The notes below the pieces were generated by a model. The model was not told the DNA's origin and did no database searches. It was given only the letters and a program-made list of their open reading frames with translations. A program made the position numbers and the translations under genes. Positions 1 to 7,500 of a DNA stretch of 12,066 nt are shown in pieces; the first letter of the stretch is position 1, and every line of letters starts with the position of its first letter. The stretch spans positions 1 to 12,066 of the forward strand of contig CABUQK010000060.1 in assembly GCA_902493615.1 (NCBI GenBank), written 5' to 3'. Source of the DNA: an uncultured Collinsella sp. (lineage in GTDB: Bacteria; Actinomycetota; Coriobacteriia; Coriobacteriales; Coriobacteriaceae).

Positions 1-134
1 GCTGTTCGCGATCTGATGAGTGCCCCACGCTCGACGTGTGGAAGAACCTGGACAAGCTCATCAACGATTACCTCGACGGTGTGACGCTCGATCAGCTTGT
101 CGCTCCCAACCATGGCTACGACTATGTCATCTAA
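1..134 (+). CDS. Rrf2-family transcriptional regulator, C-terminal fragment
   Basis: The frame with codons starting at position 3 is open from the window edge to TAA at 132-134 and gives the last 43 residues of a protein. The sequence CSRSDECPTLDVWKNLDKLI, followed by NDYLDGVTLDQL, matches the C-terminal pattern of Rrf2 proteins such as CymR and IscR: a Cys-containing effector loop, then a W..L.K.I..YLD.VTL.dL helix. Rrf2 proteins are dimeric winged-helix DNA-binding regulators. Many sense cysteine metabolism, Fe-S status or redox state through this loop. Two cysteines (fragment residues 1 and 7) lie where IscR-type proteins hold theirs, but the ligand or signal cannot be told. The DNA-binding half lies outside the window. 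The family call rests on pattern recognition of a short fragment. Confidence 0.75.
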   Translation, partial: CSRSDECPTLDVWKNLDKLINDYLDGVTLDQLVAPNHGYDYVI

Positions 135-144
135 CCCACGCCTG

Positions 145-169
145 CCATTTGGGGACGGGGCGGAAATGG
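145..169. repeat. Small hairpin with GGGGACGGGG loop
   Basis: CCATTT (145-150) and AAATGG (164-169) are perfect inverted repeats around a 13-base G-rich loop that begins GGGGACGGGG (151-160). It lies 10 bases after the stop of the Rrf2-type gene and is followed by TAGATTTTCTT, so it may help end that transcript. The same ten-base word recurs in the large palindrome at 1311-1394, which suggests a degenerate relative of that repeat. That link is inference. Confidence 0.4.
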
Positions 170-204
170 TAGATTTTCTTGCCCTCTGAGACTTGGCAAA
201 TAAG

Positions 205-235
205 AAGGCCACCCATTTTTGCGATGGGCGGCCTT
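205..235. terminator. Bidirectional intrinsic terminator
   Basis: AAGGCCACCCAT (205-216) and ATGGGCGGCCTT (224-235) form a 12-bp stem with one A/C mismatch and a 7-base loop. On the - strand the stem is followed by CTTCTTATTT, and on the + strand by TGATTTGG. It sits between the converging Rrf2-type gene and the membrane-protein gene, so it probably serves both. The T-rich tail is better on the - strand. Confidence 0.75.
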
Positions 236-269
236 TGATTTGGTCCGATGCGTCTGTGTCGGGGGCGTT

Positions 270-635
270 CTACTCTTCGGCAAGACTATCGAGGATGCTG
301 CGCATGATGGACACTAGGATGCTGCCCATAAAGGCCGAGCCAAAGCCGGCGATAGAGATGCCGACGCCCAACAGATTGACCGACAGGTAACTGGCGAGCT
401 CCAGCATAAAGCTGTTAAGCACGAGCTGGAAAATGCCGAGCGTAATGATCGTGAGCGGCAGCGAGATGACCGTGAGGAACGGTTTGACGAACGAATCGAC
501 GATGTTGAGGAACAGCCCCACAAAGGCAAAGCAGACCCAGGCCTCGGCAAAGCCGAAGGGTTGGATACCGGGGACGAGGAACGTGGCGATCGCGATGGCG
601 ATCGAGGTGAAGAGCCAGTTAAGCATAAAGCGCAT
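270..635 (-). CDS. YvlD / phage holin family 4 membrane protein
   Basis: This is a 121-residue, very hydrophobic protein with four predicted membrane helices at about residues 5-24, 29-46, 53-78 and 89-111. The central stretch VDSFVKPFLTVISLPLTIIT, followed by LGIFQLVLNSFML, is the hallmark of the Pfam family usually labelled phage holin 4_2 / YvlD (PF04020). The length is typical. Despite the name, most members are chromosomal membrane proteins of unknown function, and the B. subtilis homologue YvlD lies in an envelope-stress operon. No phage genes surround this copy, so a lytic role is not implied. The start ATG (complement of 633-635) is preceded by AAAGGA with 8 bases after GGA. The gene converges on the upstream Rrf2-type gene across a shared terminator. 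No convincing promoter was found upstream. Confidence 0.9.
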   Translation of the reverse strand: MRFMLNWLFTSIAIAIATFLVPGIQPFGFAEAWVCFAFVGLFLNIVDSFVKPFLTVISLPLTIITLGIFQLVLNSFMLELASYLSVNLLGVGISIAGFGSAFMGSILVSIMRSILDSLAEE

Positions 636-959
636 GGCGTGAATCCTTTCTTGCGCCGGGGTTGCTGGCGTCGCGTGAGGCGGCTTGCTGCGGCGACTTG
701 GATGGTTGCGCGGGCGCGCCGCGGTGTTTGGGCGCCCATTGTCTCAAATATTCGTGGAGCTTACGTGCGCATTCGGTTTCTAAACGGCGTTCGTCCTGAA
801 AAACGTGCCGCTGGCAGAGAGTCTTGTCGCTTTAGTTTGGTGGTGTGCTACACTGCTACGGGCAAATAGCCCATGCATAGTTTTATTGCATATTACGGGC
901 GAACGATGCCCGATGTCAGTATCAACTTCGATGCCTTATGGCGGGTTTGGCGGTGATCG
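636..959. other. Divergent intergenic region, 324 bases
   Basis: This region separates the divergent membrane-protein and YerC-like genes. It holds a perfect 10-bp palindrome TGGGCGCCCA (729-738), a candidate + strand promoter (824-854), a small GGGC/GCCC hairpin just after it (about 860-872), an ATGCA/TGCAT inverted repeat (873-891) and CGGGC/GCCCG (896-912). Reading frames crossing it have no recognisable product and are not called as genes. I found no clear - strand promoter. Confidence 0.6.
824..854 (+). promoter_or_regulatory. Candidate promoter for the yerC-like gene
   Basis: TTGTCG (824-829) and TACACT (849-854) are separated by 19 bases. The -10 box carries an upstream TG (846-847), giving an extended -10 form TGCTACACT. 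Transcription would begin near 860, leaving about a 100-base leader that contains short inverted repeats. The spacing is longer than the ideal 17, so the extended -10 carries most of the weight. Confidence 0.4.
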
Positions 960-1259
960 ATGAATATCGAGAACATGTTTGACAAGCCTGATGTCAAGCA
1001 GCTGGTCCACGCATTTAGTCTTTTGGATGACGAGAACGATATCCAGGCGTTTTTAACCGATATCTGCACGCCGCGCGAGATTTGCGATCTTTCTCAGCGC
1101 CTGCAGGTCGCGCGCTATCTGGATGAGGGCGAGCCCTATGTTGAGGTTCAGGCCCGCACCGGCGCTTCGTCCACCACGGTGAGCCGCGTGTCCAAGGCGC
1201 TCAACGGCGAGTACGGTGGCTATCGCAAGATCCTCATCAAACTGGAGGATGGCGAGTAG
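960..1259 (+). CDS. yerC: YerC/YecD-type TrpR-like regulator
   Basis: This 99-residue protein belongs to the Trp-repressor fold family in its YerC/YecD branch. The helical N-terminal half includes DDENDIQAFLTDICTPREI (about residues 23-41), followed by DLSQRLQVARYLDEG (43-57), the family's best conserved block. The DNA-binding helix-turn-helix lies at about 58-80 (EVQARTGASSTTVSRVSKAL). The length is normal for the branch. The B. subtilis relative lies near pcrA and its target is poorly defined. Nothing here shows tryptophan binding. The start at 960 agrees with the family N-terminus, although the ribosome site is weak (GGTGA at 952-956, 3 bases from ATG). Its ATG overlaps the TGA of a possible 16-codon leader frame (913-963). 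A strong terminator follows, so it is probably transcribed apart from addBA. Confidence 0.88.
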   Translation: MNIENMFDKPDVKQLVHAFSLLDDENDIQAFLTDICTPREICDLSQRLQVARYLDEGEPYVEVQARTGASSTTVSRVSKALNGEYGGYRKILIKLEDGE

Positions 1260-1285
1260 GCCAGCGGCAAAAATAAATTGCGCAG

Positions 1286-1311
1286 AACCGTCCCTTCGGG
1301 GGCGGTTTTTT
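1286..1311 (+). terminator. Intrinsic terminator after the yerC-like gene
   Basis: AACCGTCCC (1286-1294), a stable TTCG loop (1295-1298) and GGGGCGGTT (1299-1307) form a 9-bp stem with one T-G pair, followed by a T-run through 1311. It lies 26 bases after the stop codon. The T-run merges directly with the left edge of the palindrome at 1311. Confidence 0.88.
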
Positions 1312-1394
1312 GATCCCTCGGGGACGGGGGAAACGGATCACCGGGTTAGACTGACCCCCTCGTTGATCCGTTTTCCTCCGTCCCCAAGGGATCA
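1311..1394. repeat. 84-bp compound palindrome (REPIN/MITE-like)
   Basis: The left arm (1311-1340, beginning TGATCCCTCGGGGACGG) and right arm (1364-1394, ending CGTCCCCAAGGGATCA) are inverted copies. They differ by one C/A mismatch, one G-T pair and one bulged base. The 23-base spacer holds a second small hairpin, GGGTT-AGACT-GACCC (1343-1357). There is no T-run after the right arm, so it is not a classical terminator. The architecture of two inverted G-rich units around a short core resembles REP/REPIN elements or a non-coding mobile palindrome. Whether it recurs in the genome cannot be told from the window, although the word GGGGACGGGG also occurs at 151-160. Confidence 0.8.
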
Positions 1395-1430
1395 AATCTG
1401 TTGGCGTGGGGCAAATCTGTCCGCGTGGGC
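1393..1430 (+). repeat. Two tandem copies of a 19-bp unit
   Basis: CAAATCTGTTGGCGTGGGG (1393-1411) is directly followed by CAAATCTGTCCGCGTGGGC (1412-1430), with 16 of 19 positions identical. The pair begins within the last two bases of the palindrome and ends 48 bases before the addB start. It could be a paired protein-binding site in the addB control region or a by-product of the palindrome's insertion. A possible -10 (TAGGAT, 1434-1439) follows, but no matching -35 is visible at 16-18 bases. Confidence 0.6.
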
Positions 1431-1478
1431 GGGTAGGATGGATGCATTGATTATTGCGAACGGTTTGAGTGGAGGACC

Positions 1479-3257
1479 ATGCCTGTTCGAATCTATACCA
1501 CCAATACCGGTACGGACTTGAGCGATGCCGAGGCGGCGTTGCTCGCCGACCTGGTTGCCCGCCACGGGCGTGCTGTATTGCTGGCGCCCTCGTTTGCCGA
1601 GCTCGACGTGTGCCGTCACGATGCTGCGGTTGCTGGCGCCTCGCTGGGCGTTGACTACAAAACCCCAGCGTCGTGGCTCCGCTCGCTGTGGGAGCTTATG
1701 GGCGATGGCCGCAGCTTCGTCGACAACATGCAGCGCCAGATGCTGTTCTCGGACATGATCGCCCGTCGCGACGATGCCGACCTGCAGCCGCTTTCGCGCA
1801 GTCAGGGTACGGTGCGCATGCTCGCGCGCATGGCCCGCGATGTGCTGTCGGGCGTAGCGGGAACGACGGCCGAGCGATGCCGTGCCAACAATTGCCGGCC
1901 CGATCCCAAGAGCGACGCCGAGGCTCGCGTGTTCGAGCTGTTGAGTGCCTATGCGAGCGGCTTGGACCGTCGAGGCATGGTCGAGTCCTGCGAGGCTGCT
2001 GACCTTATGGCCGACGCTTTGGCCGACAGCCTACCGGCGTGCGCCCGCGCGGTATGTGTGCGCGGCGTCACGTCGTTTACGCACGGCCTGCTCGAGTTGC
2101 TGTCCGCCGTGGCAAACAACGGGGGAGAGGTCGTTGTGCTGCTTGCCCGCGAGCAGGCGGCAATGCGCGAGGACCTGGCTGCTGCCTTTGATGCCCGCGG
2201 TGTGCTGTTTGAGGCCGCGCCGCTGGGGGAGGGTGCCGCCGCGCCCCAGACTGCCTTCAAGTCCGCCGCTCAGCCTGCCTTTATAGAGGTTGCCGGCCCT
2301 CACGCCCGTGCCCACGCCTATGTGGATGCAATCGATGAGCTGGTAAAAACGTGTGAGGACGTCGCGGTCGACGGCGGTGCCACGGCGTCCGCGGACGCCG
2401 TGCGCGTGCTCGTGGTGTCTGCCCGGGCGCCCCAGCTGTTCGGTGAACTCGCTGCCCGTTTGGCGGCGCGTCACATTGCTGCTGAGACAATCGAGTTCAC
2501 GGCGTTTTCCCAATCCATCGCGGGCAGGCAGTTCACGGCGCTCGCCAATCTGATCGAGCGCATGAAGGCCGCCGACGAGGGCACCGCCTCCAAGACCGAG
2601 TGGTGGCCCGCGCCGGAGCTTACCGACTGGATTTACAGTCCGCTTTCGGGTGCCGATGCCGCCAGCGCGCGCACCTTCGACAAGAACATGCGCCTGTCGC
2701 GCGGCAAGACCGCCATGGCCGTCAAAAGCCTGCTGCAGAGCGTGCAGGGCCAGGTCAGGGGCACGCGCAAGGCCGCCAGCGATGAGAACTGGTTTAAGAA
2801 CGTGCCGTGCGTGGTCTCGGACGTGTTCCAAGCGCTGTGGCGCGACAAACCCGTGACGGCGCTCAAGGCAATGCTCGCCGTCGCCGAGGCGTTGCCCGAT
2901 CGCGCCCTTGGAGGCTTTGACGGTCAGGCTCGTCGCCAGGCGGAGACCGCCCTACTGCGACATGCCATCGACATCCTTATGAACGACGCCCGCGCGCTCG
3001 ACGTGTCGCAGGCCGCGACCGTGCCCGTGCTCGACGGCGTTCGTACCAAGGTGGACAAGCGCAGCGCCGCATACGATTACGAGACCTACGAGGTCGACCG
3101 CACGCCGCGCGCCCAGGTGCGCTTTGCGTCGCTTGCCGATGCGGCAGCCCTGCGCCCCGCCAGCTACGATGCCGTGCTGTTTGCCGACGTCGACCTGGAC
3201 AGTTATCCGCTCTCACATGAGGAGGGCAGAGTTGGATCGCAACGGTGTGACGCTTGA
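1479..3257 (+). CDS. addB: AddB-like N-terminal part (inactive helicase-like region)
   Basis: This frame encodes 592 residues, of which the first 583 are native and the last 9 (RVGSQRCDA) are frameshift tail. The opening MPVRIYTTNTGTDLSDAEAA and the following LLAPSFAEL and PASWLRSLWELM are the expected layout of the AddB N-terminal helicase-like fold. No GxGKT Walker A motif is present, so this half should not hydrolyse ATP. The segment DAVLFADVDLDSYPLSHEEG (about 564-583) corresponds to the conserved V..GL.dG.yP block that precedes the nuclease half in AddB/AddA proteins. The start ATG is preceded by GGAGG (1471-1475) with a short 3-base gap. An alternative ATG at 1439 is out of frame. The family call is moderately secure, because this half is divergent and is identified mainly through its partner half and addA. 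Confidence 0.8.
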   Translation: MPVRIYTTNTGTDLSDAEAALLADLVARHGRAVLLAPSFAELDVCRHDAAVAGASLGVDYKTPASWLRSLWELMGDGRSFVDNMQRQMLFSDMIARRDDADLQPLSRSQGTVRMLARMARDVLSGVAGTTAERCRANNCRPDPKSDAEARVFELLSAYASGLDRRGMVESCEAADLMADALADSLPACARAVCVRGVTSFTHGLLELLSAVANNGGEVVVLLAREQAAMREDLAAAFDARGVLFEAAPLGEGAAAPQTAFKSAAQPAFIEVAGPHARAHAYVDAIDELVKTCEDVAVDGGATASADAVRVLVVSARAPQLFGELAARLAARHIAAETIEFTAFSQSIAGRQFTALANLIERMKAADEGTASKTEWWPAPELTDWIYSPLSGADAASARTFDKNMRLSRGKTAMAVKSLLQSVQGQVRGTRKAASDENWFKNVPCVVSDVFQALWRDKPVTALKAMLAVAEALPDRALGGFDGQARRQAETALLRHAIDILMNDARALDVSQAATVPVLDGVRTKVDKRSAAYDYETYEVDRTPRAQVRFASLADAAALRPASYDAVLFADVDLDSYPLSHEEGRVGSQRCDA

Positions 3258-4557
3258 GCCCGCGGCCCTGCTGCGTGTGCGCTTTGGCCGCGCGATGCAG
3301 GCCGCGCGCGGTCCGGTTGCGCTTGCCCGCGTGACGCACGATCGCCAGGCACGCGAGTGCTACCCGGCTGCCGTGTGGACCGAGCTGCGGGCGCACGCCG
3401 AGGCTGCCGGCGCCGCCCAGGTGACATGCGTGGGCGAGGGCGGTATCGTCGCCGATTTTGATCCAGCGGCCGGCGAGGGCATCGAGTGCAAGCGCGTCGC
3501 GTGCGAGGCTCCTCAGCATTTGAGTGAGGCGGCTGTGCCGTACCTGGTCCTGCGCCGCCGCGATGGCGAGGACGAGAACGCGCCGCTCGTGCCGCGCCTG
3601 ACGTCCGCCTCGCAGATTGAGGCGTACTCGACATGCCCGCTGTGCTGGTTCGTGTCGTATCGCGTGAAGCCCCAGTCCATCGACGCGGGCTTTGGCAACA
3701 TGGAGAAGGGCAACTTTGTCCACGACGTGCTGGAGCACCTGCATGCCCGCCTGCCCCAGGAGGGCATGGAACGCGTGACGCCCGAGAATCTGCCGCGCGC
3801 TCAGGAGCTGCTGCGCGAGGTCTTTGACGAGACGTTGGCCGAGCACGCCGGCAAGCGAGGCACGGAGGGCCCGCTGGTGCCGCTTTCTGCGGTGGAGGAG
3901 CGCCAGGTGGCCGAGATTTTGCCGCAGCTGGAGGGCGTGCTTGCCTACGAGTCCGAGGCACTTGCCCCCTTTGCCCCGCGCTACCTGGAGTTCGCCTTCA
4001 ACGAGCTCAAGGTCGAGTATGCCGGTTGGCCGCTTGGCGGGCGCATCGACCGCGTGGACGTGGACGCCGAGAATCGTGCCGTGGTGATCGACTACAAGCA
4101 TCGCACGGGCGTTGAGGAGTTTAAGCTCGCCGACCCCACGGTGCGCGACGAGGAATCGGGTACGGCGCCCATCGACGATCCGCGCTGGTTGCCGCCCCAT
4201 ACCCAAACGCTCATCTACGCGCAGGCCATGCGCCGGGCGCTGGATTTGGACACCCGCGCGGCGCTCTACTTTTCGACCAAGGGCGGCAAGCCGGCGCTGC
4301 GAGGCGCCGCGAGTGCCGAGCTGCTCGAGGAAGAGCGCGGCGACGGTCGCATCCCGGGCCTCAAGAAGGGCTTTCCGGGCGAGGGCGGCAGCATGGACTT
4401 CGACGCCCTGCTCGATCGTGTGGAGGCCGGCATCGCCGAGCGCCTGCGCGAGCTCGAGGCAGGCAACGTTGCCGCCGTCGACCCGACGTCGGCTCAGGCC
4501 GCGCATGCGCGCTGCTCGTATAACCACGAAGGAATGTTTGTAAGGAGGGACGTGTAG
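3217..4557 (+). CDS. addB: AddB-like C-terminal PD-(D/E)XK nuclease part
   Basis: This is the second frame of the broken gene. It is open from before 3124, and the ATG at 3217 is the nearest in-frame start to the break, but no ribosome site precedes it (CCGCTCTCAC), so independent translation is doubtful. Numbered on the repaired protein, the nuclease core comprises the helix GNFVHDVLEHLH, then GGRIDRVD (catalytic Asp 857, bases 4048-4050), VIDYKHRT (Asp 871 and Lys 873, bases 4090-4098) and HTQTLIYAQAM. All PD-(D/E)XK catalytic positions are present. In the AddB Fe-S region, Cys 719 and Cys 722 (YSTCPLCWF) are seen near the start of the domain, but the C-terminus has only Cys 1012 (RCSYNHEGMF) in place of the usual C-x2-C-x5-C. 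The frame ends 3 bases before addA. Confidence 0.8.
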   Translation: MRRAELDRNGVTLEPAALLRVRFGRAMQAARGPVALARVTHDRQARECYPAAVWTELRAHAEAAGAAQVTCVGEGGIVADFDPAAGEGIECKRVACEAPQHLSEAAVPYLVLRRRDGEDENAPLVPRLTSASQIEAYSTCPLCWFVSYRVKPQSIDAGFGNMEKGNFVHDVLEHLHARLPQEGMERVTPENLPRAQELLREVFDETLAEHAGKRGTEGPLVPLSAVEERQVAEILPQLEGVLAYESEALAPFAPRYLEFAFNELKVEYAGWPLGGRIDRVDVDAENRAVVIDYKHRTGVEEFKLADPTVRDEESGTAPIDDPRWLPPHTQTLIYAQAMRRALDLDTRAALYFSTKGGKPALRGAASAELLEEERGDGRIPGLKKGFPGEGGSMDFDALLDRVEAGIAERLRELEAGNVAAVDPTSAQAAHARCSYNHEGMFVRRDV

Positions 4558-4560
4558 ACC

Positions 4561-7500
4561 ATGGATCTTTCGACTTTGATGCCGCAACAGCTGCAGATCG
4601 TCAAAACGCTCGACCGTCCGCTGTTTGTCTCGGCGGGCGCCGGTTCGGGCAAGACCTTTACCCTCACGCGTCGCATCGTCTACGCGCTCTCGCCCGAATC
4701 CGGTCCGTTCGTTGAGCATCTGGACCAGGTTCTCGCCATTACCTTTACCAAAGATGCCGCGGCCGAGATCCGTGACCGCGTGCGCCGCGCGCTCATCGAC
4801 GAGGGCATGGACGAGGAGGCCCTGACCGTCGACGATGCGTGGATCTCGACCATTCACGGCATGTGTTCGCGCATCCTGCGCGCGCATGCGCTGGAGCTGG
4901 GCATCGACCCCGAGTTCACGGTGCTCACCGACACCGACGAGCTCATGAACCAGGCTGTTGAGCATGTGCTGGCCCGCGCGACGGCGCCCGATGCCGCCCC
5001 CGAGCTCGCGGCATCGCTCAAGGCCCTCTACGCCTGGTATCCCATGGCGGGCGAGGGCGGTCCCTTTGGCGCCGGCACGACCATCAGGGGCCTGGTGCGC
5101 GAGCTGCTGGAGCTCTCGAGCCAGCTGCCGGGCGGCATGGGCGACGTGAGCGTGGCGCGCGGCCAGGCCGACACCTCGGCGCTTGCCGATGCATATCGCG
5201 CAGCACTGGGTGCGAGCAAGGCCGCGACCGAGAAGGCACAGGTGGCGCTCGATGCCATCGATGCATTCGAGGCCAGCGGCAAGACCATGGCCGATGCGGC
5301 GCGACTCATGATGTCGTGCACCATGCCGCGCGCGAGCAAGGCGTTCCCCAAGGAGCAGGTCGAGCTGCTCAAGGCCGAGGCCGCCGATGCGTTTATCAAT
5401 ATCGTGCTGGCCTGCGGTGGTCCCGCGCTCGATGCGCTGGTGGGCTTGGCCCGCTCTGTAGAGGCTGAGTACCGCGCGCTGAAGGCCGGCCAGTCTGCCC
5501 TCGACAACAACGACCTGCTGCGCATGGCCTACGAGGCCCTGCGCGACTACCCGGCCATCCGAGCGGCATACGAGGGCCGCTTTAAGATGGTCATGATCGA
5601 CGAGTTCCAGGATACCGACCAGATGCAGGTCGACCTGATCCGTTACCTGACCGGCGCGGGGGAGCGCGCGCTGTGTACCGTGGGCGATGCGCAGCAGTCA
5701 ATCTATCGCTTCCGCGGCGCCGAGGTCGAGGTGTTCCGTCGCCAGGAGCGCAAGGTGGGCTCGTCTGCCGCGCCCGAGGCGATTGCCGTGACCGACGCCC
5801 CCGCCGGCCAGCTCGTCAAGCTCGTGCGCAACTTCCGCAGCCATGACGAGGTACTGCGTTACGTGGCACGCGTCTTCGACGGCGATGATGGCGGCCTGAT
5901 GCAGGGCTTTTTGGACCTTGAGGCGAGCGACGGCCGCAAGGACACGCTGGTGGCAGATGCCTCGCGTCGCCAGGCCCTCTTTGTTGCCGGCGGCAGTACG
6001 CAGGAACGCACACAGGCCAAGGCCCGTGCGATCGCTGAGCGATTCCGTGCGCTTGCCGATGCCGGCCAGCCTCAGGGCGGCATGGTGCTGCTGCTGGGCC
6101 GCATGACCAACGCAGACGTCTACGCACAGGCCTTCCGCGACCAGGGGCTCGACTGTGTTATCGCAGGCGGCTCGGTCTTTGCCCAAGCTGCCGAGGTGCA
6201 GACGGTGCGCGCCCTGGTTTGCGCGCTCGCCAATCCGGCCGATACGGCGCAGGGCCTTATGCCGCTGCTGGCCTCGCCGATGTTTGCGCTGGGCGCCCAG
6301 GAGTTTTTGGCGCTGGCGACCAAGCTCGATAGCGAGACGGGGGAGACCTCGCGCCGGAATATCGACGTGGGCATCATGAGTGATTCCGATGTGCCGGGTT
6401 TGCAAGACTTGCCGCTCGTGACGCGCGCCCGCGAGGTGCTGCGGTATACGCTTCGTCGTGTGGGTCGCGATTCGTTCGCAGCCATCGCGCGCGACGTGGT
6501 CAACGCCTCCGGCTGGTTTGTGCGTCTGGCACAGCGTGGTCCCGAGGGCAAGGCCATTGCCGCCAACGTGCTCAAGGCGCTCGACGCTGTGGCCGAGGCG
6601 GAGGCCGAGTTCGGCAACTCGCCGCGTTCCATCGCGCTTGCCTTCGATCGCTTCCTAGCGGGCAAGGAAGCCCCGGGTGCCCTCAACGAGGAGGGCGACG
6701 GCGCGGTGCGCATCATGACGGTGCACGCCTCCAAGGGTCTGGAATATCCGGTCGTGGCGGTCGCCGAGTGCTTTGGCGTGCGTAAGTCCTCGGGTGCGGC
6801 ACAGATGGGTCGCGTCGAGGGCGGAGCGCAGGTCGTGGCGCTGCCGGCACGCTTCGACGGCGTTAAGCTCGCCGACGGAACCTTTGTGAAGGGCGACGAC
6901 GTTAAAAAGCAGTTTGAGCATGCGTTTAAGGGCAAGGGCACGTCGCTGTGGCTGCCGCCGGAGCTCATGGAGGACGTCTGCGCGACGGGTTCTCCCGCCG
7001 AGGCATTTGCTCGCCTGCGCAACGACAACCTGCAGCTTTCGCTCGAAGAGCGGGCTCGTTTGCTCTATGTCGCCATGACGCGTGCGCGCGAGCTGGTGAT
7101 CTTGGCGATGGATTCCGGCGTGAGCCGTGGCAAGGTGACGGCGCCGACCTTCGACGTCGAGACCGATCTGACCTATGACGTGCTGCGCCGTATTTTGCCG
7201 ACCGACGCTCTGGACATGCCGCAGCTCGATGGCGACCGCCTGGTGTTCGACAACTCCCAGCCGGGCGACTACGAGCTCATTTCGCTCGCGGACTTTACCT
7301 TTGGCGAGCAGGCGTTTGAGGCCAACGCTTCGCTGGATGCCGAGGGCAGGCTTGTCCGCGGCGATGCGGAGCCGGAGGGTGCCGGTGCAGATGCCCGTGC
7401 CGCCGTTCCTGGTCCTGCCGACCCCGAGCCCGATGCGTTTGAGCTCGTGTATCCCCAGGCGGTGGGCGTGCGCATGGGTATCTGTCCGTATCCGGCGCGC

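Larger units (their letters stand above)
1479..4557 (+). pseudogene. addB: addB-like gene split by a one-base frameshift
   Basis: Two frames that together read as one AddB-like nuclease subunit are joined near 3228. The first frame runs well to GGC (3225-3227). The homologous reading then continues from GAG (3229-3231) as ELDRNGVTLEPAALLRVRFG. Skipping A3228 restores a 1025-residue protein (583 + 442), a plausible AddB length. Without the skip, translation stops at TGA 3255-3257 after 592 residues and loses the whole nuclease domain. Explanations are a real inactivating insertion, a sequencing or assembly error, or +1 recoding. An error or recent mutation is simplest, because both halves remain free of other damage. 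The gene lies 3 bases upstream of addA, whose ribosome site is inside its last codons. AddB pairs with AddA to resect double-strand breaks for RecA-mediated repair. Confidence 0.8.

Noticed and set aside
270..635. Phage lysis holin or prophage remnant
   Set aside because: Only the family name suggests phage. The neighbours are chromosomal housekeeping genes, with no endolysin, integrase or structural genes in the window.
314..869. Open frames on both strands over and beside the membrane-protein gene
   Set aside because: They are out of frame with the recognised membrane protein, Arg/Ser/Pro-rich, and lack plausible starts or motifs.
1216..1521. 101-codon + strand frame across the yerC-addB gap
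   Set aside because: It runs through a terminator and a long palindrome, overlaps two real genes out of frame, and has no ribosome site or family resemblance.
2031..2831. 266-codon - strand frame inside addB
   Set aside because: It is antisense to the AddB-like helicase region, and no motifs or ribosome site are visible.
2977..4965. 662-codon open frame on the - strand
   Set aside because: It is antisense to the addB nuclease half and the addA start, both with clear motifs. The product is Arg/His/Leu/Gly-rich with no recognisable domain.
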